The notes under the pieces: model-generated
The model's input: the letters and a program-made list of their open reading frames with translations, nothing else
Databases searched by the model: none
What the model was told of the DNA's origin: nothing
NCBI GenBank assembly: GCA_033964015.1
Contig: CM066912.1
Location: forward strand, 31,954,532 to 32,018,531
DNA from: Scolanthus callimorphus
Lineage: Eukaryota; Cnidaria; Anthozoa; Actiniaria; Edwardsiidae
Direction: 5' to 3'
Length of the DNA: 64,000 nucleotides
Position numbers and translations under genes: made by a program
In this document: positions 1-10,939 of the stretch, piece after piece
How the letters are laid out: the number at the start of each line of letters is the position of its first letter
Numbering within the stretch: the stretch's first letter is position 1

Positions 1-3
1 AAA

Positions 4-537
4 GTGTCACCAGAAACATATAAGTGAGTTGAACAAGTAACAGCGTACCAAAGTGTGACCACATTCAAATGGTAGGTACAAATCTTGACCATATTTGGGA
101 AACAATGAAAAGTGCAAAAGCCAATCAAAAGCAAGGAAATTATGGGCGGTGTTTCACCGTGTTTTGCAAATCCGTGTATTTGGCAGGGGAAAGCATAAAA
201 AGTGTTAAATATGAGTCCAGACAACACCAAACCTCACTCGATTTGTTTTATACCACGACAAAATTAAAGATTCTGCTAAAACAACCAGGTTCCGTTGCTA
301 ATCGCGCACGCATTCGAGCAGTTTTCCGTTGGTTTAAAGGCGTGTCCGCATGCTGACGTTACATTTCGTGTGCATTTAGGACACTTCTGATTGGCTCTCG
401 TGATTTCAATTGTTGAAAACGGCCTCCAAATATAGTCAAGATTTGTACCTTGACATGTTTGAATGTGGTCACGCTTGTTATCAAAGAGTTGTTTGACTAT
501 TACACGTTTCAACTCACTTATATGTTTCTGGTGTCAC
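4..537. mobile_element. Non-autonomous inverted-repeat element, copy 1, with 7-bp TSD
   Basis: The element spans 11-530. Its ends are CAGAAACATATAAGTGAG (left) and the exact reverse complement (right), and the inverted homology continues inward for roughly 150 bp with mismatches and indels. The 7 bp GTGTCAC lies at 4-10 and again at 531-537, a perfect target-site duplication. Short frames inside it are shadows of the inverted arms and there is no transposase. A second copy lies at 61960-62279. A 7-bp duplication with CAG...CTG ends fits no common superfamily cleanly; P-like (7-8 bp) and Dada-like (6-7 bp) are possible. Confidence 0.88.
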
Positions 538-838
538 CTTACACCATAAATGTTTGCAGAATCACATCCAAGAGCCTATTTTCTGATGCAGGAAAATAGA
601 AAATGTAACCAATTTTCTACAGTTGGCTTGACTTGGCTTGATGTGATGGAATAGCCTAGTGCCCCTCTCCCCCCCCCCCCCCCAATCAACCCCCCCCCAA
701 TCAAGGGAAGTGTAATGCTGATTGTTCAGCTTCCATTGGGAAATGTTTGAATTCCCATTTTTCCATGCCCCTCTTTTATTCCCTGTGTTGGAGAGTGAAG
801 AGGTCTTTTTATTTGAGGTATATCCTGTTAGGTGAGGT
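538..838. other. Non-coding gap with two short C tracts
   Basis: It contains C runs at about 669-683 and 691-698 separated by an AATCAA spacer. Nothing else was recognised. Confidence 0.6.
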
Positions 839-839
839 T

Positions 840-1540
840 TCACAATGTGGAAGGTACCACCCTTATAAGAGGGAACCTCTTATTAAATGGGTCAGAGTTG
901 TTCCCTTAATGGAGATTTGAAGGTATGCCTTTGTGAGAGGCAAGAGAAGCAAGATGTGAGGGCCCACCTCATGAGTAGGGTCCCCTCGGGAAGAGTCCCC
1001 TTTGCAGAGGGCAGGAGGTGTTCCCCATGAGAGGCTTCATCATATGGGAGGTGTCACCTCATGAGCAGAGTCCCCTTATGGGAATTGTCCCCTTACTGGA
1101 GGGCAGGAGGTATACCCTCATGATACGCTCGACCATACAGGAGGTGTCACCTCATTAGCAGGGTCCCCTTATGGGAAGCATCCCCTTACTGGAGGGCAGG
1201 AGGTACACCATTACGAGTGGTGTCCACACATGGAGGTGTGGGAGGTGCCCCTTACGGGAGTGTCATCTTAAAATGGGTGGGAGGGATCCCCTCATGAGAG
1301 GTTTCCCTGTATAAGACCTGTCCATGAAAGGCAGGTGTGACTTGCCCTGTATGGGAGTGTCATCTTAAAGTTGGAAGGTCTCCCCACATGAGCGGTGTCC
1401 CTGTATAAGGTGTCCACACATGGAAGGTGTGGGAGGTGCCCCTTAAGGAAGATGTCATTTTGTTCCCACTTAAAGAAGAGTAGGTGGTATCCCTTTAAAG
1501 AGGTATTCCTTTAAAGGAGGTGCCCCTTTGTAATTTGGAA
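840..1540. repeat. Degenerate minisatellite, about 90-100 bp period
   Basis: Units recur with the landmark CACCTCATGAG/TTAGCAG at about 965, 1055 and 1148 (spacing 90 and 93 bp), followed by GTCCCCTTATGGGAA and CTGGAGGGCAGGAGGT. A diverged second block (1240-1450) repeats GGGAGTGTCATCTTAAA at about 1253 and 1350. The block is purine/pyrimidine-biased and GC-richer than the surroundings, and it ends just before the candidate exon at 1655. It could lie in an intron of that gene. Confidence 0.75.
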
Positions 1541-1654
1541 AAGCAGAAAAAAAGAAGAAATAAATGCTCCAGAAACTTACCCTTCACTGAAGGAGTGATG
1601 GCGGGACGTGACACATTTAGGTGCTAATTCAAATTCACTATCTGACTTGTACAG

Positions 1655-1826
1655 GAAGGACTCCCTTCTTTGGGGAGGGACAGGAAGGACAAGCCTATCT
1701 GGCCCATCAGTTGGTTTGTCTGAAGACTCCTCTCCAGATGGTGATGAATACTTGCCAGTGCCTCTGTCACGTTTTCGTGGAAAGCTGGAAAACGGAAAAT
1801 GTTACATCAGTATTGATGGAAAATAA
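1655..1826 (+). CDS. Candidate 3'-terminal coding exon, unknown protein
   Basis: A possible acceptor (TGACTTGTACAG) precedes an open frame of 57 codons ending in TAA at 1824-1826. The reading is acidic then basic: it contains SEDSSPDGDEYLPVPLSRFR and ends CYISIDGK. The exon would enter in phase 2. The composition looks protein-like, and a canonical AATAAA follows 280 bases downstream, which fits a last exon plus 3' UTR. An overlapping frame stays open to 2043 but has a far less protein-like sequence. No family was recognised and no upstream exon was identified before the minisatellite. The call rests on the splice site, residue composition and poly(A) signal only. It could also be a chance frame. 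Confidence 0.32.
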
Positions 1827-2101
1827 TTATAATGTTTTTGGTTGTAATTCAAAAACGTATAGCTTGACCATGGTAATGGAAATTCTGCAGTGCTTGAAGG
1901 TCAATTGTTTAAGGTGTATTTTAATATACATCTTTTACTGGAGTTATGGTGACTGTCTAGAGGAAATATTTTGCACAACAAACTACATTCCTGCACAGTA
2001 TATGCGTAAGCTCAGAACTGTGTGTCATTCTTCCATACTATAAAGAATATCATACTTTATGTATACATATTTCTATTATGTTGCCCTGATGAAGGCTTTT
2101 A

Positions 2102-2107
2102 AATAAA
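2102..2107 (+). promoter_or_regulatory. Possible polyadenylation signal AATAAA
   Basis: AATAAA sits in TTTTAAATAAAGCCG, followed within 30 bases by a T-rich stretch. It is placed to end the transcript carrying the 1655-1826 exon, with 1827-2101 as 3' UTR. Confidence 0.35.
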
Positions 2108-2125
2108 GCCGAAAATTTGGCACCA

Positions 2126-4244
2126 AGTTTTATTGTCATTTTTCTGCATTCAGTGCTTATTCTATTATGCCTAGCATGTGTGTCACACAGTTTAATGTTG
2201 TTGTGTTACAACAATACCTGCCTTAGGTTAGCTTTTCTGCTATTTGCAGGTAGCACATGTTTTTAAAAATACTTGATATGCAAAGAAAGTGAAAAAGTGA
2301 AAGAGAAGTATTTTGATATTTATTGCAGAAACTGCTAAACTCCTATTTGAATAAATAAGATATTAAGCCAGCACTATAACATTGTCTTCATTGTATTTTG
2401 AGCAGCTTGCCAATACTACTGCCAATCTTCATAGGTAACTGCAATTGTTCAATTATAATATATATCTTATATATTTTAGCTATATCTACTCAACTTTAAA
2501 AAAAGGAATTTTCATATCTTATTTACTTTATTCAATTCCCACACCAATTTCTTGGGATATCCCCACATCTATTGTGGCATTTGTCTGCTATAGCTTCCAC
2601 ATTTTGATAAAGTTGGTTATGTAATGAATGGTACTTAAGTATTACGGTGTGTTGGGATATGAATATGACACGCCACAGGCAACCCAAATTAGAACAGGAA
2701 GTCCAAGAACAGTATGGGACTTGTATGTTTACAAAAGGAAGCCAATAATACCACACGGCAGCTGCTTCAATATAAAGGAAACAGAATCAAATTTGGTAAC
2801 ATTAACAAGGTTAATGTCAAAAGGCATTACTGCTTAGGGTATCCTGTAGCTCAAAATACATAGACAAGCAGTATTACCCAACAATTTTTAAAGCTTTGGT
2901 AGTTTCTGTAGGACATTTTTTTCTTGGCCTGCTAAGCTTGAGAAACCTTTCTTGAAAACTTCTAAGGATAAAAGTTCCCAGAACTTGCAAATAGATTTAC
3001 ATCATAATTTTATATTTGGTCTGCATAATATCCCATACATGTATTTTAATGTTGTTGGCAGGCTGCTATTTTAAGTCTTGTGTAGTGGTTAAGCTTCATA
3101 GTTAGTTGTGGTTTGCTATATTAAGTATTTACATCCAAAAGCTCAGTTTTAAAGATCTGCATTGTCAAGATGGTCTAAAGCATCTGGTTGTTTCTGGTAT
3201 TATCAACCTCTATTTTACTTTAAATCAGCCAGATAACATTTCAGACAATAATTTCTTTTGTTAAGCAAGTGTTACTAGTGGTTCTTGAACAGCCTGTAAT
3301 ATCAGCTTCAATGCAAAAATGATTCACAATAAGCATTTTAAAAAATTGTGAAATATTTTAGTGTGGAATTCTGTTCTACATAATTGTGTTGTCTATATAA
3401 TGTGACCAACATTAAGACTTGTGGTTTCATTCTTATATTTTATCAATATAAAAAACTTATGTTTTTATGAACGGCAAGCTGAACACCTCAGGCAGACCCC
3501 TGGTCTGTACTTCCAGACTGGAAGGCATTTACAGTAAACATGGAATCACTTAGAATAATAACACATCTTTGTTGATCTTGCTTTGTGGGGCAGTCAGGTG
3601 TTACCTTTTGTTATCAAAAACAAAGTACCCTTTCTTAGCTACAAACACCTTCCAGAATCAAGCATCCCATTCCAGCTGGGTCCAGACAAATAATATTTAA
3701 AAAGACAAAAAAGATTACTATTTTCACACAAATGGGCCACAGGTACAAACCAAACCCAAGCAAATGTTGAGCCGATAAAGAAGTAATTCTGCTGACATTC
3801 CTTTAATAATAGTTTAATTGCTAAGAAATCTCCTTTCATGGACTATAAGCTGAAGTGATCTGAAAAACGATTTGTAAAAATTGTGCAAAATTCAGAATGT
3901 ACATTTACAACCATGCATCACCTCTGGTCAAAGCACAGTGAATAAGTTACTGAATACTTGTGTTTCCTATAAAAGATTGCCTAACAGTAGAGGGCTACAA
4001 TATGGGATGTGCTGCATAGTAGGGTGTGGTTATTGTCTGTCTCATGAGTTGGAACGGTACATTTTTGGGTTTTGTGTTGAAGAGGGCATTCTTTTCATTT
4101 GTTTGCCTGGGAAATAAAATACCTTGTACATGATTAAAAGCAAATCCAATTACTCAGTCACTTCAAAAGGAGACAGTCAAAGCTTGAATTGCATTTGAAA
4201 AAAGTGGAGACTGAGTTGGAATTCAAACCTATGACCTTTGGGTC
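2126..4244. other. AT-rich non-coding DNA
   Basis: No splice-bounded exon, inverted-repeat pair or tandem array was seen. The short frames at 2530-2840 overlap on opposite strands and do not look coding. Confidence 0.55.
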
Positions 4245-4293
4245 TAGTAGCTCGAAAATTCAAAGATCATGGGTTCGAATCCCACTCCAGCCA
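4228..4293 (+). other. tRNA-like segment with a perfect B box
   Basis: GGTTCGAATCC at 4272-4282 matches the RNA polymerase III B-box consensus and is followed by CACTCCAGCCA, like a tRNA T arm and acceptor end. An A-box-like TCTAGTAGCTCGAA lies about 35 bases upstream. The 5' acceptor strand does not pair convincingly, so this is more likely a tRNA pseudogene or SINE relic than a working tRNA. Confidence 0.4.
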
Positions 4294-4299
4294 GATTAT

Positions 4300-6840
4300 T
4301 TTCAAATATCTGTAGGTTTAGTGTATAGTTGACTTAAAGCATGCTTCACTGGATGTCCCTAGGGATGATACCAAATATGAAATTGTTTCTGACTCTCAAA
4401 TTATACAAAATTGCTTTCTTACATGAACATTAGTATACCGAATCCCCTTTTCAGGTAATATATTTTGCATTAGTGTTCATGGCAACAGTATTTTATCAGG
4501 TTACAGAAATGTTATCATATTATTGGCATTGAAGTTAACGCATTCTCATGTGCCAAAACAGACTTTCAGAAAACTTAAATCACAGACTTCAATCCTTAAA
4601 TTTGATTGTTTGTGTGAAGTAGATATGCCTGACAGTAACTTAGTACTACTTTGAACACTGAATGGAATGACTGATATCATGGGTATCAGAAAAGACATGG
4701 ATTAGCTTAAGAGTAACACCACACAGAGGTTTGTCATAGACCTCTGGTATAACAATAGGTAAGCACTATGAAAAAAAACAACAATTGCAAAACTGTAGCA
4801 GAAAGCTCAAACTCATTATTTCTTACTTATATATTCAAAAGCAAATATTTTACTTAATCTGCAGTGAAAGAAATGCTCACTTGAATGCAAGTGCATTCAG
4901 GCAGCACTTATGCCGAATCCTTTGTAAACTACAAACAGATTCCATTCTTGACCTGGGGGGTAGAAATGTGACCCAACAAATTAGATGAAGCATCTCTTCA
5001 AAACAAAAACATCAAAAGAACTCTTGCCATTATGGCCTGTTTATTTATTTATATGAACGCTATAAAGATAAGAATGTTTATGAAAACCAAAGGTTAGACC
5101 TTGTTTTGATAGATATACCGTTATTGAAAACCTTTAGACCCAGAAAGCAAGACCAATTGTCTACACTGATGTTTGTGTGTGTGTGTTGGATATCAGTTTC
5201 ATATACGTCTGGGACAGTTGCAATGTTTCATCTTGCTGAACTGTCTTATCTGCTGATATTTTGCTCAGCACAACAAGTCCACATCGATAAAGTACTCCTA
5301 GAAATTATGTCAGAGTAGCAATAGTATTGGATTACGTTATAACATAGTAGCAATGTGGCAACAAGTAGCAGATACGAAATTCGCACTCAAGAAATATTTA
5401 CATGGAACGTCATATAAAGATAGTATGTGACTTTGGAGAAATCTAGGGCTATATGCGAAACCTAGATAATTTTCAGAAAAACATTGAATTTCTGCACCTC
5501 AATTCGCGTGCAAATGTCCAAACTTCGGCAGATCAGTTTACAATCACACTTCAAACGTACTGCAAGCAAGACGAAATAACTTGGCATAACCAGTAAACAG
5601 AAGCATGAGATATTTTACGCGTTCAATGCAACACGAGCTTGGCTAAAATAATAAAAAAAGAATAAAATTTGAAGAAAGATAATTTACCGTAAAAACCTGA
5701 AAAAGTATTATTTTTATCGAAAGACAAAACAAGGTCCCTTAGGAATTAGTCAGCCAAGAGGTTTATGTTTTGATGGGGGTATTTGACACTTTACTGGACC
5801 TCATAAAGTTAGACCCAAATCTGCTTGTCAGATCATAGAGGCTACGGCATGAATGACGAAAAGAATAAACGCAAAAATCAAGATTTGTAGCGGTGAGAGT
5901 TTTAGTACGATAAAAATGCCCGCAATTGGGAAGCCAGTTAAGTGCAAGGAGTCGCTACCGAGCGCCTTGTGCAGATCGGCACAGCTAAAGTAAACAACAA
6001 CCCAAATACGAAAACGCCATGCTAACAGGCTTTTGTAGGGAACAGGGATCGAGGCCCTGTTGTGCTTAAAAATGCAGTCAAAGCTAGCTCCTTCGAAGTC
6101 AAAGCAGTGGCCTTAAAACAGTTAGTCTCCAGTTTTATTTTCTTTAGATAGAAGTACAAAGATAAAAAATAAAATGAAATGTACAACTCGCGCTGAAGTA
6201 TAATAACAAAACATTAGCATAGAAGGGTTTGTCAATTTCAACAAGCATTTCACTCGCCTAAATCGCCCTCGCATCGAACTGTCGTTTACGCCAAGGAACA
6301 TGTAAACACTGTTCGTACGTCGACTGAAACCTCAATCGCGCTGGTCACACTTCCATTAGACGTCCGCCAGCTCGACTATCTACGAGTCTGATTTCGCTTC
6401 GGAGAATGCGACTCTAATAGTCAGAGCTTTCGATCGGGTCGCTAAAAAAGCTGTGGTTTAAGTCAGTAGATGGTAAAGTTGTGATGGTGGTGTGGGTCTT
6501 TAGATTTTGCCAGGTTAACCCAACACCTTCAAATATATGGAGATCGAGAGAGATAACAAAAACCTGTAGTGATCTTTTTGAAATTACTGCAGTCACGATG
6601 GTTAGCGAACTAAAATGATCCAGCCACGCGACGGAAAAGATAAATAAGACTTGTATATCCCACTAAAAGGGAGCGAGGATCCCCTAGAATCACTACATCT
6701 ACTGCTTTTGCTTATTATAATTATGCTAAAGGAATAAACGCACTCACAAACGATCGAGCCGGGCTTTGAAATCAATCGGTGTTTTCCTTGAATAGTTTTT
6801 TTATTCGCTCGACAACACAATAGAAGATCGCGTATTTCTG
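4300..6840. other. Non-coding DNA, no recognised feature
   Basis: A short GT run lies near 5170-5186. From about 6240 the DNA becomes richer in CpG, but no exon was convincing. Confidence 0.5.
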
Positions 6841-7320
6841 ACTAAAAAGCCTTGTATCAGGCTAGCATTAGAGGTTTTCCGAGGCTCGCAGGGCATTATT
6901 TCACGAAAAATAACACACAAACAGTGAAACCTGTGGCAGCCATATTTTGTGTTATTAAATGTGAACGCGAAGAACTACCGGTCCGTGCCCACCGTATAGC
7001 GTCGCGCTTTTCGACGGCATTCATGGCTCTATTGGAAAGCTGTCGAATTACGGATCGGTAAGGCTTCTTTGAGCGGCGAAAACACGCCATGAATGCCTTG
7101 TTACGAGAAGAGTAAAGGCAACACTTACCATGATGTTGTACGGCTAGTCGATAGAGGAGCTCCCATTTCTCGTTACACCGACAACCGTTTACGGCTATAT
7201 TGCAAACTCTTGGGTAACTCACCCGGTACCATTGTACCACCAATCCTTCAGCTCAAACAATTGAATGGATTCGCAAAAATATCCCCCTTCCCGGGGCATT
7301 TACAGTCGAGTTATTGAGCG
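6841..7320. other. GC-richer block with opposed donor-like sites; possible promoter/first exons
   Basis: On the plus strand an ATG at 7023 opens MALLESCRITDR and meets a donor-like GTAAGG at 7058. On the minus strand CATCATG is followed by GTAAGTG (about 7132-7126). Base composition is richer in CG than the flanks. This could be a bidirectional promoter region, but neither mini-exon can be confirmed. Confidence 0.2.
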
Positions 7321-9287
7321 AAAATTCTCCTCAAATTCATTTTTACCCAGGGAATATGATGCAGCAGAGGGTCCAGAATAATCAGTCCATATATGGGCAT
7401 AGGTCTTGTATTGTTCAAGACCAGCTGTGTACGTTAAGGGAAGCTAGGTTCATGAATAATCACAGGCTCTACAAAAATTACCCCTCCGCCTGAATATTTT
7501 GCCTTTCCCACCAAAAATCACGACAAAATATTTCCCTCTACGGCCCAAGCTGTACAACGTAATATTAATTTAGTTCTCGCTGGAAGATCTAAAAGGCGAA
7601 AATCCGAAAGGAAATACTCCTATCGCCATCAAATTGACAAGCGCGCATAATTTAAATTCGGCCAGTTTGTGAGTTGCGTGTACGTTTTGAATCAGAAATA
7701 CTTCCTCTTGAAAAGGGGATCGACGGTTTGCCTTTATAACGCGTTAAACGGACGATATGAGGTTAACCCTCAATAGAAAAATATCATAGATAAAACTAGC
7801 AATGTAACCCTTTCAAGATATGTGAGCGGTCGATGGATTGCTTTTGTACTGAAACTTCGAATTTTCCGTCGCTAAAAGAGAACTAAGTTAATTATTTATG
7901 TGCAAGACCGTGCCATAGCGACTTAATACTTCATACAAACATCTAAAGTTCCACGGTGCTCCCGTTTAGGCTGGTTCAAAACCGCTTTATAGAGTTGGAC
8001 CGCAGAAAACGTATACAACAATACTCTAGTCGTAACCGCACATGAAACAACAAATAAGGCTCACGTATAGAAAATGCGAAAAAGTCCCTTTTTGTAAATA
8101 AAACCTGTTTTGGGGTTTTGAGGGAGCGCAAATTGTTTTAAAGGCTATTCGCTTATACACGAAGTAGCTGGGGAGAGTTTTATCATTTGTAGCGGTAAAT
8201 CCTGGACGGATTACCTGGCAAAACTGACTGATAAAACTTCGTGGCAGGTGGTTCTGTCTAGACTGGATAATCACGAGCTATTCTTTTTTGGTCAAAATCA
8301 ATAGATTTTCCTCAATGAATAAATCCGTATGCAGGTATATGTGAGGCCAAAAAAAACAGTTTTGTGAGAGAGTTCATTTTTTAGAGAAAGTTCCTGAAAT
8401 CGTTACGTATATCGTAAAATTAGAAGTTTATTGTTGCAAAAATATATGTATAGAAAGGGTTTCCTCCAAGAAAGATTTTACGCTAACTTTACGCTGGTAA
8501 AAACAGCAATGGAAACGGAAAGCTGGTTGGCAATATGCACACCACGAAAAGCACATCAGAAGAATCAAAATCACTTTAAAGTTAGAAAAGACCACATTAA
8601 TTTCGAGGGCGAATGAGCGCGTGGAACAGGTTATAGAACGAAAAAATTCTTGCACGAACTGAATCACTCCCTCTTCCCCTCCCCAAAAGTGTAATGGTAG
8701 TCGGTTGTAATTTGGTGACTGTCGCAAAACATTAGTGCGTTACATGCGAGGAGACAAATCGTCACGTGTTGGGATTGCGTGATTAGCATCCCACAATCAG
8801 AGAGATCTCAACGGAAGGCACGTATGCGCGAATTATCAGCGAATATTAAGCATAAAGTATGTAGACTTTGTTCTTTTTTTGTAGTCAAACTTCCTTTTTA
8901 AACAGATTTATGCCCCCGCATTTGAAAATTTCTTTTGAGAAGAAATCCTAGGCGATTTACAAATGTGGGAACAAAAAAGTTATGATAACAAGTTATAAAG
9001 AAGTTTCTAAAGTAAAGCTATTAAAAAGTGCTTGCAGTTGACTGAAGCTGCATTTACTTCAATAGACATTGGAACAGCTGCGAGAACCCAAAGTCAAGCG
9101 TGCGAAAAGAAACTTTAAAATATATTGAAATATTTACAGTCACGGTGTAACATCCAGAATTAAACAAGTACAATTACAGCAACAAATTGACTTCATGTTC
9201 TATCAAACTAATGTGTCTGAAAGCGGGTGACAAATTAATTGTTGTATTTTTATGACTGGAAAACCCCCAAAGCCGGTTGTAATAAAG
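7321..9287. other. Non-coding DNA, no recognised feature
   Basis: Frames at 8026-8727 overlap on opposite strands and look like chance openings. No inverted pair was found. Confidence 0.5.
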
Positions 9288-9477
9288 TTTAGTCAAATCA
9301 CACTAGTGGTCTATTATCAATGCTGCGTTCTGATTGGTTGAGCTACTAGTAGGCTATAAGTTATAGCCTACTAGTAGCGAAAAGTGTCGGATTTGAAAGC
9401 CAGAAAATGGCAAATGACCAGAACAAAAAACATTTTTTTGACAATACAAATTGACCTACTAGTGTGATTTGACTAAA
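9288..9477. mobile_element. Short inverted-repeat element, 20-bp perfect ends
   Basis: TTTAGTCAAATCACACTAGT at 9288-9307 is repeated as an exact reverse complement at 9458-9477. The 190-bp body contains CTATTATCAATGCTGCGTTCTG, a CCAAT-type TCTGATTGGTT and an inner palindrome CTACTAGTAGGCTATAAG/CTTATAGCC. Related copies lie at 11935-12050 and 50697-50903. Confidence 0.85.
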
Positions 9478-9885
9478 ACAATTATCTTTGTAGTAAATGG
9501 CGCAAGGATATTTTTTACTTGGTGTGTATGACTGGAGCGTCAGACTCTCGAAGAATTAGTTGTCGAAAATGGGAAATCATCATACCTTACAAGGTGTTTA
9601 TTTATTTCTATTTTTTTTCATTTTTCGGAAACAATAAACCCCATAAACCCTGGCGTTTTCACAAAGACAACACTATGTCTGAAGATTAGGTAATTTTTCG
9701 CTAGCCATTTGAGAAAGTTATTTTTGTGAATTCGAGAATGTACAAAATCGGTCTATCTAGTAAGGCGCTAAGGTATGTCAGACAGATTTCGAAATATTGA
9801 AATTCCAACTTGAATATGAGGCTTAGGGGAAGAAAAAAAATTCTATTGTTTTGTTCCCCTGCGCCTCGGACTGAAGTTAAAGTTT
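9478..9885. other. Non-coding gap between two elements
   Basis: No coding or repeat signal was found. Confidence 0.5.
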
Positions 9886-10182
9886 TACAGCAAAATCGTT
9901 GCATCGCGACCCGCGTTTACAAAACATCAATGTTTTTGGCTTTGCTGTTCCGCCAGTCAAATCTTATGAGCCAATCAGATTCTTGCCCTGTTTCGCCTAG
10001 TGCAGTCGCCTGGCTTTCCGTCGCGACGTTGTCTGGCTTTAGATCAGGGAAGCCAGTTGACTGCACTAGGCGAAACAAGGCAAGAGTTTCATTGGCCCAG
10101 ATAGTTTGATTGGCAGAACAGCAAGTCAAAAATCCCAAAATTATTTGATGTTTTGGAAAATTGGGTCGCTGTTTCAGCTGTA
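9886..10182. mobile_element. Palindromic TA-flanked element, family A copy 1
   Basis: The element (9888-10180) begins CAGCAAAATCGTTGCATCG, ends TTTCAGCTG and is flanked by TA on both sides, as for Tc1/mariner-type insertions. Its core is an almost perfect inverted repeat around CCTAGTGCAGTC / GACTGCACTAGG. It has no coding capacity. Confidence 0.8.
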
Positions 10183-10324
10183 ATGTATCAAAAAATGTCT
10201 GTTATATTGTTTACTGGGTTATTAATACATTACAATGATCTGTATTAGAAAGTTAAACGATGAAAACGATAAGAAGTTGGCAATTTAGATAGGACTTTTG
10301 TAACCGTGAAGACCCACATTCGTA

Positions 10325-10428
10325 ATGGCGGAGGTTTCGTGTGGAAAGAACGACAAATATTTGACTTCTTTACTTTTAGAGAACTGTGTTCTTCTTCCTC
10401 GAAACCTCACTCCTTCGTTTGAAGATTC
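10325..10428 (+). CDS. Candidate first coding exon
   Basis: An ATG in the context CGTAATGGCGG opens 34 codons (starts MAEVSCGKNDKYLTS, continues through LPRNLTPSFEDS) up to a donor-like GTGAGAG at 10429; without splicing the frame stops three bases later. AATGGCGG resembles the YY1-type element that often overlaps animal start codons. The residue composition looks protein-like. No family was recognised and no second exon was traced. It lies 145 bases downstream of a family A element, which would then sit in its promoter. Confidence 0.3.
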
Positions 10429-10666
10429 GTGAGAGAGTGTTCTGTGGCTTGCTCAAAATGTTTTAGTTCAAGTTAGGATAGTGGAATATTATTCTCTATA
10501 GAACTATTGGTTATAATGGTGCATTTGCATCCGAAAAGCTATTAAATTTAAAAAAAGATTTTTTCAAAGTGATTCTGTTGGTTGCTTGACTCATGCTCTT
10601 TTTGAAAAGATTTATCCACTAAATAGTAATCTGGAGTGAATTATCCTCAGGGAAAATGAAAGAAAA

Positions 10667-10939
10667 TTAAAGGAAAGAAAGGAAGATTAAAGCTCGAATT
10701 TCCTTCCACTTTGTAGCCATTAATGAGAAATTACCAAGGTTCATTTTTTCTATAATTTCTCTTAATTTTTCAAGAGGCGTAACTTTAATGTTAAACGAGG
10801 AAATAGTGAGGCACGTTTCTGCATTGCTGTAGAAATGTTGTTTAAGTCTGTGCAGCTCTTGCAGGAAGTTGTCTAGTATTACCTCGTGTAACATTTTTTC
10901 GTGGTTTGTGAAAGTTAAGAGACACAAAATGTCCTGCAA
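10667..10939 (-). CDS. Possible exon, unknown protein
   Basis: A 90-codon open frame on the minus strand (includes HEVILDNFLQELHRLKQHFY and ISSFNIKVTPLEKLREIIEK) has amphipathic, helix-like spacing of leucines and charged residues. An acceptor-like TTGCAG lies at its 5' edge but its pyrimidine tract is poor. There is no good ATG at the start. It could be an internal exon, an exon relic or chance. No known family was recognised. Confidence 0.25.
   Translation of the reverse strand: MQDILCLLTFTNHEKMLHEVILDNFLQELHRLKQHFYSNAETCLTISSFNIKVTPLEKLREIIEKMNLGNFSLMATKWKEIRALIFLSFL

Noticed and set aside
1621..2043. 140-codon plus frame overlapping the 1655-1826 exon
   Set aside because: Its residues look random and it runs through the probable 3' UTR; the shorter frame is more protein-like.
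4228..4293. Functional tRNA gene
   Set aside because: The B box is perfect, but the acceptor stem and D arm do not pair, so it is listed only as tRNA-like.
6896..7243. 115-codon minus-strand frame
   Set aside because: It crosses a donor-like GTAAGT in mid-frame and overlaps plus-strand frames; residues are cysteine/arginine-rich without a pattern.
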